DNA of 64,000 bases from Streptomyces sp. R33 (GCF_041200175.1 NZ_CP165727.1:7000001-7064000); one strand, 5' to 3'; shown: positions 22,016 through 30,652, counted from the stretch's first letter. A program made the numbers and translations. Notes: generated from the letters alone by a model not told the origin.

Positions 22016-22624
22016 ATGCGTTCACACGGACAGCACGAACACGAGCACGGACGGGGCCACGGTCACTGCGGGCCCGATCGTCGGGAGGAGTTCCAGGGGC
22101 GGCGCGGTGCCTTCGGCCCCTTCGGGCCCCCCTTCGGCGGCGGCCCCTTCGGCGGACGTGGCGGACGCGGCGGACCGCGCGGCCGGGCCCGGCGGGGAGA
22201 TGTGCGCGCCTCGATCCTGGCGCTGCTCAAGGACCGGCCGATGCACGGCTACGAGATGATCCAGGAGATCGGCGAGCGCAGCGGCGGGGCCTGGAAGCCC
22301 AGCCCGGGCTCGGTCTACCCGACCCTGCAGCTGCTCGAGGACGAGGGGCTCATCACCAGCGAGAGCGAGGGCGGCAAGAAGCTGTTCACGCTCACCGACG
22401 CCGGCCGCACCGAGGCCGAGTCGGCCCCGGAGGCCCCCTGGGCCGAAGCCGGGCGCGGGTTCGACTTCGAGGCGATGCACGAGGTCCGGACGGCCGGGAT
22501 CGGCCTGTTCGAGGCCTTCGGCCAGGTCTTCAAGACCGGCTCGGCCGAGCAGCGCGAGAAGGCCCTCGCGGTCATCAACGACGCCCGCAAGAAGCTCTAC
22601 CTGATCCTGGCCGACGAGCACTGA
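22016..22624 (+). CDS. PadR family transcriptional regulator
   Basis: 202 aa. Residues 3-20 are His-rich (SHGQHEHEHGRGHGH) with one Cys, and a Gly/Phe/Pro linker follows to about residue 55. The PadR winged helix is at about 62-140 (ILALLKDRPMHGYEMIQEI, SPGSVYPTLQLLEDEGL) and a helical dimerisation part closes the protein. ATG follows AAGGAG by 8 nt. Direct repeats in its promoter point to autoregulation. The His-rich tail could bind metal ions, though no metal transporter is adjacent. It is convergent with the SRPBCC gene. Confidence 0.93.
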   Translation: MRSHGQHEHEHGRGHGHCGPDRREEFQGRRGAFGPFGPPFGGGPFGGRGGRGGPRGRARRGDVRASILALLKDRPMHGYEMIQEIGERSGGAWKPSPGSVYPTLQLLEDEGLITSESEGGKKLFTLTDAGRTEAESAPEAPWAEAGRGFDFEAMHEVRTAGIGLFEAFGQVFKTGSAEQREKALAVINDARKKLYLILADEH

Positions 22625-22643
22625 GCCGGCCGGTGAAATGAAA

Positions 22644-22681
22644 ACGGCGCGCCCCGCGAGTCCTCTCGCGGGGCGCGCCGT
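22644..22681. terminator. Bidirectional terminator
   Basis: A 17-bp perfect stem (ACGGCGCGCCCCGCGAG / CTCGCGGGGCGCGCCGT) with a 4-nt loop lies between convergent padR and SRPBCC genes. An A run precedes it on the plus strand, giving a T run for the minus-strand transcript. Confidence 0.88.
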
Positions 22682-22709
22682 CGTATCCGGGTACCCGCCG
22701 GGGGAGGGG

Positions 22710-23138
22710 TCAGACGACCAGGCCGGCGAGCTTGCGGAGCGACTCGTTCAGGGCGGCGGTGGCCGAGTCCTTGAGCTTGCCCGCCATCAGGGAGACGGCG
22801 GCCCCGTTGAACTCCCCGTCGATGCGGACCGTGGTGGCATCGCCGTCCGGGATCAGGGTGTACCGGGTGAGGATGGCCACGCCCATGGGGCCCTTGCCCG
22901 TGATGGCGAAGACGCGCTCGGTCTCCAGCTCCGAGACGGTCCAGGCGACCTCGGCCGGGAAGCCCATCATCTTCATGTTCTCCTCGAAGGTGGCGCCGAC
23001 CGCGAGGGTCCCGGGGCCGCCCTTCGGGAAATTCGTGTGGGTCATGCTCCACTGGCCGTACGCCGACCAGTCCGTCAGCTGGGCCCAGAGCTTCGCGGCG
23101 GACGCCTCGATGCGTGATTCCGCGGTGACTTCGGCCAT
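22710..23138 (-). CDS. SRPBCC family protein (polyketide cyclase/CoxG-like)
   Basis: 142 aa, about the length of a single START/Bet v1-like domain. It begins MAEVTAESRIEASAAKLWAQ, continues through SAYGQWSMTHTNFP and ends in a long helix (AAVSLMAGKLKDSATAALNES), the usual SRPBCC pattern with a hydrophobic ligand cavity. Ligand is unknown. ATG 23138 is preceded by GAAGGGGTGG on the minus strand. The gene converges on padR across a shared terminator. Confidence 0.9.
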   Translation of the reverse strand: MAEVTAESRIEASAAKLWAQLTDWSAYGQWSMTHTNFPKGGPGTLAVGATFEENMKMMGFPAEVAWTVSELETERVFAITGKGPMGVAILTRYTLIPDGDATTVRIDGEFNGAAVSLMAGKLKDSATAALNESLRKLAGLVV

Positions 23139-23309
23139 GCGACCACCCCTTCTCGTCGGGTACGTGCGGCGGAACGTAGCCCTGGTGGGCGGAACATTCA
23201 ATACTGACGACCTGTCAGAAATGATCGGCCCGGTCACGCCCGGTCTCGGATGCGTCTCAACAGGTGTCACGCCCGTGACGGTGCTGACCGCCCCTGCCAT
23301 GATGGCCGG

Positions 23310-24278
23310 ATGCAAGCGTCAGGGAGAAACGCCGGACTGGGCCTCGCGCTCGTCTCGGCGTTCGCGTTCGGTGGTTCGGGTGTGGCGGCGAAGCCGCTGA
23401 TCGAGGCGGGTCTGGACCCGCTGCACATGGTCTGGCTCAGGGTGGCCGGGGCCGCGCTGGTGCTGTCCCCGCTGGCCTGGCGGCACCGGGATCTCCTGCT
23501 GCGCAAACCCCTCCTGCTCGCCGGCTTCGGGCTCGTCGGCGTCGCGGGCGTGCAGGCCTTCTACTTCGCCTCCCTGTCCCGGATCCCGGTCGGCGTGGCC
23601 CTGCTCCTGGAGTACCTCGGCCCGGCGCTGCTGCTCGGCTGGATCCGGTTCGTACAGCGCAAGCCGGTGACCCGGGCCGCCGCGGCGGGCGCCGCCGTGG
23701 CCGTCGTGGGTCTCGCCTGTGTCGTCGAGGTCTGGTCCGGGCTGAGCCTGGACCTGCTCGGGGTACTGCTCGGCCTCGCCGCCGCCTGCTGCCAGGCCTT
23801 CTACTTCGTCTTCGCGGACCACGGTGCCGACGGCGCCGCGGACGACGTGCCCGACCCGCTCGGGGTGATCGCGTACGGCATGCTCGTCGGCGCGCTGGTG
23901 ATGACGGTGATCGCCCGGCCGTGGCAGATCGACTGGCAGCTGCTGGGCGGGCAGGCCGCGATGGGTGACACGACGGTGCCCGCGTGGGTGCTGCTCGGCT
24001 GGGTGGTGCTGATCGCGACGGTCTTCGCGTACCTGACCGGCGTGGTCTCGGTGCGCAGGCTCTCGCCCCAGGTGGCCGGTGTCGTGGCCTGCCTGGAGGC
24101 GGTCGTGGCCACCGTCTTCGCCTGGATCCTGCTGGGCGAGCACCTCTCCACCCCGCAGATCGTCGGCGGAGCGCTGGTGCTCGGCGGGGCCTTCATCGCC
24201 CAGTCCTCGCGGCCCACCCCGCCGGGAGCGGCAGATCCGGAATCGGCCGTTCTGGACCGCGAGACGATGACGGCCTAA
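23310..24278 (+). CDS. EamA family transporter (RhtA-like)
   Basis: 322 aa with ten predicted membrane helices in two EamA repeats (GLGLALVSAFAFGGSGVAAK and the second half from about 165). EYLGPALLLGW and the C-terminal EHLSTPQIVGGALVLGGAF blocks resemble RhtA threonine/homoserine exporters. It probably exports amino acids or similar metabolites. ATG 23310 is the conserved start; upstream frame is non-coding-like. Two more EamA genes lie within 5 kb. Confidence 0.92.
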   Translation: MQASGRNAGLGLALVSAFAFGGSGVAAKPLIEAGLDPLHMVWLRVAGAALVLSPLAWRHRDLLLRKPLLLAGFGLVGVAGVQAFYFASLSRIPVGVALLLEYLGPALLLGWIRFVQRKPVTRAAAAGAAVAVVGLACVVEVWSGLSLDLLGVLLGLAAACCQAFYFVFADHGADGAADDVPDPLGVIAYGMLVGALVMTVIARPWQIDWQLLGGQAAMGDTTVPAWVLLGWVVLIATVFAYLTGVVSVRRLSPQVAGVVACLEAVVATVFAWILLGEHLSTPQIVGGALVLGGAFIAQSSRPTPPGAADPESAVLDRETMTA

Positions 24279-24288
24279 GGTGGCGATC

Positions 24289-24391
24289 ATGCATTCGACC
24301 GTGCTTCCGCCTCCGGCCGCGTAGCCGCGGGCAGCTGCCCCTTGTGACGAGGACCCGGCCCGGGCAGTTCCCGGGCGGGTTCGCGCTGCCC
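24289..24391 (+). promoter_or_regulatory. Candidate polyproline leader ORF with attenuator-like inverted repeats
   Basis: A mini-ORF of 11 codons (24289-24324, MHSTVLPPPAA) has AAGGTGG 5 nt upstream. Behind it, GGGCAG occurs at 24329 and 24362 and its complement CTGCCC at 24335 and 24386, allowing alternative pairings. The downstream gene is the EamA exporter starting at 24444. Pro-Pro-Pro slows ribosomes, so this has the form of a translational attenuator. It is a hypothesis from layout only. Confidence 0.4.
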
Positions 24392-24443
24392 GCGAAGCGA
24401 TGACCTTCCTCTTTCATCCTTCACGCATGCGCGGAGCACACTC

Positions 24444-25469
24444 GTGTCGAATCCTTCGCCCGCCTCAGGGCGCAGTCTGCTGTACCTCGTCGTCGCCGGA
24501 GCCGCCTGGGGCACCGCCGGGGCGGCCGCCTCCCTCCTCTTCCTGGCCAGTGACCTCGGCCCGCTCGCCCTGTCGTTCTGGCGGTGCGCCGGCGGGCTGG
24601 TGGTGCTGCTGGGGGTGCTCGCCGTACGCCGGCCCCGGGACCCGCGGCCGGCGGCGCGGCCGTCGGTCGCCTCTCTGATCGGGACGGGGCTGATGTTCAC
24701 CCTGTTCCAGGCCGCGTACTTCGCCGCAGTACGGGGCACCGGCCTCGCGGTCGGGACCGTGGTGACCCTGGGCGCCGGGCCGGTGCTGATCGCGCTCGGG
24801 GCGCGCCACTGGATGGGCGAGCGGCTCGGCCGGGGCGGGGTGGCCGCCGTCGTCGGGGCGCTCGCCGGGCTCGCCGTGCTGGTCCTGGGCGGCGGGGGCG
24901 GGGAGGTGCGGCCGGCCGGCGTCGGCTGGGCCCTGCTGTCGGCCGCCGGGTACGCCGCGATGACCCTGCGGGCCCGCTCGCTGGGGCGGCGCGGGGCGGG
25001 CGGGGACCCGCTGGTCACCACCGCCTGGTCGGTCGCGGTGGGCACGGTGTGCCTGCTGCCGCTCGCCGCGGCGGAGGGGCTGGTGCCGCACACCGCCGAA
25101 CTCGGGCGGGTGCTCTGGCTGCTGGTCTACGTGGCCACCGTGCCGACGGCCCTGGCGTACGCGCTGTACTTCACCGGGGCCGCCGCGGTGCGGGCCGCGA
25201 CGGTGTCCGTGATCATGCTCATCGAGCCGGTCAGCGCGGCGGTGATCGCCGTACTGGTGCTCGGCGAGCGGCTGACCGGCGCTGTGGTGCTGGGCACCGT
25301 ACTGCTGCTGACGGCGGTGGGCGCGCTGATCGCGGCCGAGGCGCGCAGGCCGGCGGACGGGCCGGTGGTCCGGCCCGCCCGGGGGACCCGCGATGCTCCC
25401 GAGGCACGTGAGCCCGACGAGCCCCGTGAGCCCCGCGAGCCCCGTGAGGCTCAGAGCGCGGCGAGGTAG
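24444..25469 (+). CDS. EamA family transporter
   Basis: 341 aa with ten hydrophobic helices in two EamA repeats; the second ends with MLIEPVSAAVIAVLVLGERL, the most conserved EamA block. A charged, repetitive Glu/Pro/Arg tail (EPDEPREPREPREA) closes the protein. It is a drug/metabolite exporter of unknown substrate. GTG follows GGAG by 7 nt. A short leader ORF and inverted repeats precede it. The last 19 bp overlap the convergent PNPOx-family gene. Confidence 0.92.
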   Translation: MSNPSPASGRSLLYLVVAGAAWGTAGAAASLLFLASDLGPLALSFWRCAGGLVVLLGVLAVRRPRDPRPAARPSVASLIGTGLMFTLFQAAYFAAVRGTGLAVGTVVTLGAGPVLIALGARHWMGERLGRGGVAAVVGALAGLAVLVLGGGGGEVRPAGVGWALLSAAGYAAMTLRARSLGRRGAGGDPLVTTAWSVAVGTVCLLPLAAAEGLVPHTAELGRVLWLLVYVATVPTALAYALYFTGAAAVRAATVSVIMLIEPVSAAVIAVLVLGERLTGAVVLGTVLLLTAVGALIAAEARRPADGPVVRPARGTRDAPEAREPDEPREPREPREAQSAAR

Positions 25470-26152
25470 TCCGGGGTGGCGATCCCGGGGGCCAGGTCGT
25501 CGGCCGGGATCGGGGTTCCGTGCACCGGCGCGACCGGGACCACGCCCGACCAGTAGGGCAGGTCCATGTCCTCGGGCTCGTCGTTGGGGCCGCCGGTGCG
25601 GAGCTTCGCCGACACCTCGTTCAGGTCCAGGCGGATCACCGCGGTCGCGGCGAGCTCCTTCGCGTTGGCGGGCCGGGAGTCCGCCGAGCGGCCCGGGACC
25701 ACGTGGTCGACGAGGGCGTCCAGAGCCATCCGGCGCTCGTCCTCGTCGGTCACCTGGTACGCGGTGCCGTGCACGATCACCGAGCGGTAGTTGATCGAGT
25801 GGTGGAAGGCCGACCGGGCCAGCACCAGGCCGTCCACGTGCGTCACGGTCAGGCACACGGGCAGCCCCGGGTCGGTCTGGCCGGCGGCGAGCAGCGGGCG
25901 CGAGCCGGTCGAGCCGTGGACGTACAGGGTCTCGCCGACCCGGCCGTAGAGCGTCGGCAGGACCACCGGTGCGCCGTCGCGGACGAAGCCGAGGTGGCAG
26001 ACGTAGGCCTGGTCGAGTATCGAGTGGACCGTCTCTCGGTCGTAGCGCGCCCGCTCGCGGGAGCGGCTCGGGACGGTGCGGTCGGTGGGCTCGTAGCCAC
26101 CGGTCGTCCCGTTCGTCTCGGGCACCTCTTGCGTGTCGGTCGTGGCGGTCAT
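25451..26152 (-). CDS. Pyridoxamine 5'-phosphate oxidase family protein
   Basis: 233 aa. A split-barrel FMN-binding fold follows a 40-residue tail: HSILDQAYVCHLGFV, VLPTLYGRVGETLYVHGS, and YRSVIVHGTAYQVTDEDER are typical of the PNPOx-like subgroup paired with MocR-type regulators. It is more likely a flavin- or F420-dependent reductase than a true PdxH. It is transcribed divergently from the MocR-type gene with only 37 nt between the starts, so shared control by that regulator is likely. Confidence 0.92.
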   Translation of the reverse strand: MTATTDTQEVPETNGTTGGYEPTDRTVPSRSRERARYDRETVHSILDQAYVCHLGFVRDGAPVVLPTLYGRVGETLYVHGSTGSRPLLAAGQTDPGLPVCLTVTHVDGLVLARSAFHHSINYRSVIVHGTAYQVTDEDERRMALDALVDHVVPGRSADSRPANAKELAATAVIRLDLNEVSAKLRTGGPNDEPEDMDLPYWSGVVPVAPVHGTPIPADDLAPGIATPDYLAAL

Positions 26153-26189
26153 GATGCGCGCTCCGTTGTACTAGTGCATACTTGGCTTT
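26153..26189. promoter_or_regulatory. Compact divergent promoter region
   Basis: Only 37 nt separate the PNPOx-family and MocR-type starts. It contains TTGTACTAGTGCATAC, an AT-richer tract that may carry the regulator's site and overlapping promoters; the plus-strand mRNA could be nearly leaderless. Confidence 0.4.
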
Positions 26190-27521
26190 GTGCTAGGAGA
26201 GTATCGGATTGCAGGGTGCCGCGCATCGGATATCGCGGCCAGTGTCGAAGCGGGCGTCGGATCGGGCGCGCTCGCGCCGGGAACGCTGCTGCCGCCCATG
26301 CGGGAGCTCGCGGGGGTGCTCGGGGTGAACCCGAACACCGTGGCCGCCGCGTACCGGACGCTGCGCGAGCGCGGGGTCATCGAGACCGACGGGCGGCGCG
26401 GCAGCCGCGTACGCGGGCGGCCGGCGAGTGCGCCGCGCGACGAGCTGCGGATGGCGGTGCCGCCGGGCGCGCGGGACGTCGCCTCGGGAAACCCGGACGT
26501 ACGACTGCTGCCCCCGCTGGACCGGGCCCTGGCCGAGGCGGCGCGCCGGTACGCACAGGCGCCGACGCTGTACGGGGACGACCCGGTGGTGCCGGAGCTG
26601 CAGCGGCTGGCCCGGGCCGACCTCGACGCGGACGGGGTGCCGGCCGGGCCGGTCGGGGTGACCTCGGGCGCGCTGGACGGGATCGAGCGGGTCCTGGCCG
26701 CGCACCTGCGGCCGGGGGACGCGGTGGCGATCGAGGACCCGGGGTGGGGGAGCGTGCTGGACCTGGCGGCGGCGCTGGGGCTGCGCGTGGTGCCGGTGGC
26801 GGTGGACGACGACGGGCCCGTCGTCTCGTCGGTGGAGCGGGTGCTCGCGCAGGGCGCGCGGGCGCTGATCGTGACGGCGCGGGCGCAGAACCCGACCGGG
26901 GCGGCGGTCGGCGCGGACCGGGCGGCGCAGCTGCGCGGCGTGCTGGCGCGGTACCCGGAGGTGCTGGTGGTCGACGACGACCACGGGCACGCGATCGTGG
27001 ACCTGCCGCTGCACTCGCTGGGCGGGGTGACCCGGCACTGGGCGCTGGTGCGGTCCACGGCGAAGGCGTACGGGCCCGACCTGCGCCTCGCGGTGCTGAC
27101 CGGCGACGCCGTGACCTTGGACCGGGTACGCGGGCGCCAGCGGCTGGGCCCGGGGTGGGTGAGCCGGCTGCTCCAGTACGCGGTGGTCGAGCTGTGGACC
27201 TCGGGAGCGGTGGACCGGGCAGCGGTCGCGAGGTCCTACGGGGAGCGGCGGGACGGGCTGGTCGAGGCCCTGCGGGAGCGGGGCGTACGGGCCCACGGGC
27301 GCAGCGGGATGAACGTATGGGTGCCCGTCGCCGACGAGACGGGGGCGGTGACGCGGCTGCTGGCCGCGGGCTGGGCGGCGGCACCTGGCGGCCGGTTCCG
27401 GGTGGAGTCGGGGCCGGGCGTACGGATCACGGTGTCGGGCGTGCAGCTCGGCGAAGTGCCGGGGCTCGCAGCCGCGGTGGCGGCATCGGTCCGGCCCGCG
27501 ACGGGCGGCCGCTTCGACTGA
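26190..27521 (+). CDS. MocR-type GntR regulator with aminotransferase-like domain
   Basis: 443 aa. The N-terminal GntR winged helix (about 8-70: GALAPGTLLPPMRELAGVLGVNPNTVAAAYRT, shown here in pieces as LPPMRELAG and NPNTVAAAYR) is fused to a fold-type I PLP domain (about 90-440). A plausible PLP lysine lies in VRSTAKAYGPDLRLAVL and a conserved Asp in VVDDDHGH. Such regulators sense PLP or amino compounds and control neighbouring genes, here most likely the divergent PNPOx-family gene and perhaps the EamA exporters. GTG start. Confidence 0.92.
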   Translation: MLGEYRIAGCRASDIAASVEAGVGSGALAPGTLLPPMRELAGVLGVNPNTVAAAYRTLRERGVIETDGRRGSRVRGRPASAPRDELRMAVPPGARDVASGNPDVRLLPPLDRALAEAARRYAQAPTLYGDDPVVPELQRLARADLDADGVPAGPVGVTSGALDGIERVLAAHLRPGDAVAIEDPGWGSVLDLAAALGLRVVPVAVDDDGPVVSSVERVLAQGARALIVTARAQNPTGAAVGADRAAQLRGVLARYPEVLVVDDDHGHAIVDLPLHSLGGVTRHWALVRSTAKAYGPDLRLAVLTGDAVTLDRVRGRQRLGPGWVSRLLQYAVVELWTSGAVDRAAVARSYGERRDGLVEALRERGVRAHGRSGMNVWVPVADETGAVTRLLAAGWAAAPGGRFRVESGPGVRITVSGVQLGEVPGLAAAVAASVRPATGGRFD

Positions 27522-27556
27522 CGGCTCCCGGGACCCCAGGGGCCGGAAGACAGGTC

Positions 27557-28489
27557 CTAGCGGCGGCGGGTCTGGGTCAGGGCCGCCCCGGCCAGCACGA
27601 TCGCCGCGCCCACCGGGGTGTTCCAGTGGAGCGGTTCGCCCAGGAGCAGGACGCCCGCCGTGGTGGCGATGACCGGGATGAAGTACGTGACCATCTGGGC
27701 CGTGGTCGGGCCGATCTCCGCCACCAGGCCGTACTGCATCTGCAGGGCCATCCCCGTGCCCAGGGCGCCCAGCGCGATCACCGACAGGGTCGGCCAGAGC
27801 GGGAACGAGGCGGGGGTCGGGGTGAACACGGCGCTGACCGCGAGCAGTTGGACTGTGGAGAGCATCAGCTGGGCGCCGGTCAGCGCCACCGGCGAGCCCG
27901 GGGCCGAGGCCAGCGTGCGCCTCACGTAGATCCAGCCGATCGGATAGCAGAGCGAGGCGAGCAGGGCGAGTGCGGTGCCCTCGGCGTCGATGCCCTCGAA
28001 GCCCTGCCAGGCGCCGAGGACCGTCAGGACGCCGAGGAAGCCCAGGCCGAGGCCGGCGAAGCGGCGGCGTGTCGGGCGGTCCTCGGACAGGGCCACCAGC
28101 GACAGCGCCATGCCCCACAGGGGCGAGGTGGCGTTGCAGATCCCGGCCAGGCTCGAGGGGATGCTCAGCTCGGCGTACGAGAAGAGCGAGAAGGGGGCGG
28201 TGTTGAGCAGGAGCGCCGCCACGAACAGGTGGGCCCAGGTGCGGCGGCCGCGGGGGAGCGGCTCGCGGCGGACGACGAGCACGGCCAGCAGCGCCAGCGC
28301 ACCGAACAGCACCCGGCCGAGTGCGACCTGGAACGGCGCGTACGCCTCCGTGCCCACCTTGATCAGCAGGAAGCTGAAGCCCCAGACCACCGAGAGGACC
28401 GCGAAGCGGAGCCGCCAGTCCACCCGCCCGGCCCGGACGGGGGCGACCGGCGGGGTGAGAGTGGGGCGAGGGGTGGCGGGTGCGCTCAT
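27557..28489 (-). CDS. EamA family transporter
   Basis: 310 aa with ten transmembrane helices in two EamA repeats (FAVLSVVWGFSFLLIKVG at the start; IPVIATTAGVLLLGEPLHW near the end). It is a likely exporter or importer of small metabolites. ATG 28489 is used; an in-frame ATG at 28525 would add 12 residues. It is transcribed divergently from the LysR gene, a classic regulator-target arrangement. Confidence 0.92.
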   Translation of the reverse strand: MSAPATPRPTLTPPVAPVRAGRVDWRLRFAVLSVVWGFSFLLIKVGTEAYAPFQVALGRVLFGALALLAVLVVRREPLPRGRRTWAHLFVAALLLNTAPFSLFSYAELSIPSSLAGICNATSPLWGMALSLVALSEDRPTRRRFAGLGLGFLGVLTVLGAWQGFEGIDAEGTALALLASLCYPIGWIYVRRTLASAPGSPVALTGAQLMLSTVQLLAVSAVFTPTPASFPLWPTLSVIALGALGTGMALQMQYGLVAEIGPTTAQMVTYFIPVIATTAGVLLLGEPLHWNTPVGAAIVLAGAALTQTRRR

Positions 28490-28563
28490 GAGGAGCACTC
28501 TGCTCCGCTCGACTGCGTAGGACAAGCGAGACTTCTTCGTGGTGACGGCGTAGCATTGCTTAC

Positions 28564-29463
28564 ATGTTGAACCTGGAGCGCCTGCGCACCCTGGACGCCC
28601 TCGCCCGCCACGGCTCGGTCAGCGGCGCGGCCGACGGGCTCCACGTCACCACCTCCGCCGTCTCCCAGCAGATGGCCAAGCTGGAGCGGGAGGTCGGCCA
28701 GCCCCTGCTGGCCAAGAACGGCCGCGGGGTCCGGCTCACGGACGCGGGCCGGCTGCTCGCCGATCACGCGGCCCGGATCATCTCCCAGGTGGAGCTCGCC
28801 CAGGCCGACGTGGAGGCCCAGCGGGGCTGCGCCGTCGGCGAGCTGCGGATCGGCGCCTTCCCGACCGCCATGCGCGGACTGCTGCCCCAGGTGCTCACCG
28901 CCCTGCGCGCCGGGCATCCCGAACTGCGGCCCCTGGTACGGGAGCAGGAGCCCGAGGACAGCATGGCGGCCGTCGTGCGCGGCGATCTCGACCTGGCCCT
29001 GGCCATCGACTGGCACAACAAGCGCATGCCGGTGCCTGCCGAGCTCACCCGGGCACACCTGCTCGACGACTCCTGCGACATCGCCGTGCCGGCGCGGCAC
29101 CGGCTGGCCGACCGCGACCGGATCTCCCTCTCCGAGTTCGCCGACGACGACTGGATCTCCTGGAACGAGGGCCAGTTCTGCCACGAGTGGCTCGTGTACA
29201 CGCTGCGCGGCACCGGCATCGAGCCGCGCATCGCGCACATCGCCGAGGAGCACCACACCCAGCTGGCCTTCGTGGAGGCCGGGCTGGGGGTGTGCGTGGC
29301 GCCCCGGCTCGGGCGCGGCCCGGTGCCGCCCGGGGTCCGGCTGCTGCCCGTGAGCGACGCGGTCCGCCGTCACGTGTACGTCGTCTGGCGGGCGGACGCC
29401 GACCGGCGGCCTTCGATCCGGGCCGCCGTCGAGGCCCTGCGGGAGGCCGCCGCGGCGCTCTAG
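28564..29463 (+). CDS. LysR family transcriptional regulator
   Basis: 299 aa, standard LTTR length. HTH at about 1-60 (LERLRTLDALARHGSVSGAA, VTTSAVSQQMAKLEREVG) and a periplasmic-binding-like effector domain from about 90. It lies head-to-head with the EamA gene across 74 nt and probably controls it. There is little Shine-Dalgarno sequence before the ATG. Inducer unknown. Confidence 0.94.
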   Translation: MLNLERLRTLDALARHGSVSGAADGLHVTTSAVSQQMAKLEREVGQPLLAKNGRGVRLTDAGRLLADHAARIISQVELAQADVEAQRGCAVGELRIGAFPTAMRGLLPQVLTALRAGHPELRPLVREQEPEDSMAAVVRGDLDLALAIDWHNKRMPVPAELTRAHLLDDSCDIAVPARHRLADRDRISLSEFADDDWISWNEGQFCHEWLVYTLRGTGIEPRIAHIAEEHHTQLAFVEAGLGVCVAPRLGRGPVPPGVRLLPVSDAVRRHVYVVWRADADRRPSIRAAVEALREAAAAL

Positions 29464-29484
29464 GGGGTCGGAGCGCCATGGGCG

Positions 29485-29943
29485 TCAGAGCTTGCGGAAG
29501 TCCCAGGAGACGATCGACTCCGGGGTGAGCCGGATCCATGCGTGGCGGCCGTCGTGCGGCATCTCCTCGATGCCGAAGTTCTTCGCCGGAAACAGCCGTT
29601 CCGCCTCGGCCAGCTCCGGGCAGGGCTCGCCCGTGCGCGGGGCCTCGCCCACGAAGACTGCGCTGCCGGAGAGTTCGACCCCGCGCAGTTCGTCGTACGC
29701 CTCGCCCGCGTCCACGACCACCGAAATCCGAGGGTCCTTGCGCAGGTCGGACCAGCGGCGGCTGCGCGTGATCGAGTACAGCCACAGGGAGCTGCCGTCC
29801 CAGGCGAACCACAGCGCGCCCACGTGCGGGCGGCCGTCCGGGGAGACGGTCGCCACCCGGCAGGTGCGCTGCTCGCCCAGGAAGGCGTCCACTTCGGCGT
29901 CGGTCATCATGATGCGGCGGCCCCGCCGCTGTGTCCCGTCCAT
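29485..29943 (-). CDS. Pyridoxamine 5'-phosphate oxidase family protein (small)
   Basis: 152 aa split-barrel flavin/F420-binding protein: FLGEQRTCRVATVSPDGRPH, GALWFAWDGSSLWLYS, and SDLRKDPRISVVVDAGE blocks are characteristic. It probably binds F420 or FMN and reduces a small molecule. Start at 29943 is preceded by AAGGGG; ATGATG at 29910 is the alternative. Its start is only 76 nt from the divergent isochorismatase-like gene. Confidence 0.88.
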   Translation of the reverse strand: MDGTQRRGRRIMMTDAEVDAFLGEQRTCRVATVSPDGRPHVGALWFAWDGSSLWLYSITRSRRWSDLRKDPRISVVVDAGEAYDELRGVELSGSAVFVGEAPRTGEPCPELAEAERLFPAKNFGIEEMPHDGRHAWIRLTPESIVSWDFRKL

Positions 29944-30019
29944 CCGTCCCGCACCCCTTCACATCTGACTGTGTGTCAGGAATCATGCGGGATCGATGGT
30001 CGTCACGCCAGGGGGAGCC

Positions 30020-30634
30020 ATGCCGGAACTCGATCCCGCCACCACCGCGCTGCTCACCGTCGAGTGCCAGAACGGCGTCGTCGGCGAGGAGAGCGCCCTG
30101 CCCGAGCTGGCGAAGGAGGCCAGGGACTCCGGGATGCTGGGGCGGGTGGCCGCGCTGGTCGACGCCGCACACGGGGCCGGCGTACAGGTGCTGCACGCGA
30201 TCGCCGAGCGGCGGCCGGACGGGCTCGCGGCCAACGACAACGCGCGGCTGTTCCGGGCCGCCGGGAAGCTGCCCGTCCGGCAGCTGTCGGGGAGCCGGGC
30301 GGTGGAGGTGGCGGCGCCGATCGAGGTGGCCGAGAACGACCTGGTGGTCCGCCGGCTGCACGGGCTCTCGCCGATCGCGGGCACCGACGTGGACGCCCTC
30401 CTGCGCAACCTCGGCATCCGCACCCTCGTCGTCGCCGGGGTCTCCTCGAACATCGCGATCCCGAACACCGTCTTCGACGCCGTGAACCTCGGCTACCGGG
30501 TGGTGGTGCCGTCCGATGCCATCGCGGGGGTGCCCGCCGCGTACACCGCCGAGGTGATCCGCAACTGCCTGGCGCTCGTCGCGACCGTCACCACGGCCGA
30601 AGCCCTCCTCGCGCAGTGGGCTCCCGCGCACTGA
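30020..30634 (+). CDS. Isochorismatase-like protein lacking the catalytic cysteine
   Basis: 204 aa with an isochorismatase/cysteine-hydrolase fold. The usual catalytic Asp after the first strand is Glu15 (LLTVECQNGVVG). The nucleophilic cysteine, normally in a TNxCV motif after VAGV, is Ala146 (VSSNIAIPNT). The Lys region reads ENDLVVRRLHG, without lysine. So the Asp-Lys-Cys triad is lost and hydrolase activity is unlikely. A related actinobacterial subgroup with TVECQ is known to me, so this may be a conserved repurposed branch. ATG 30020 follows GGGGGAG; ATG 29996 would add 8 residues. HipA-like kinase follows 18 nt downstream. Confidence 0.85.
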   Translation: MPELDPATTALLTVECQNGVVGEESALPELAKEARDSGMLGRVAALVDAAHGAGVQVLHAIAERRPDGLAANDNARLFRAAGKLPVRQLSGSRAVEVAAPIEVAENDLVVRRLHGLSPIAGTDVDALLRNLGIRTLVVAGVSSNIAIPNTVFDAVNLGYRVVVPSDAIAGVPAAYTAEVIRNCLALVATVTTAEALLAQWAPAH

Positions 30635-30652
30635 CCCCCGTAACCTGGGCGG

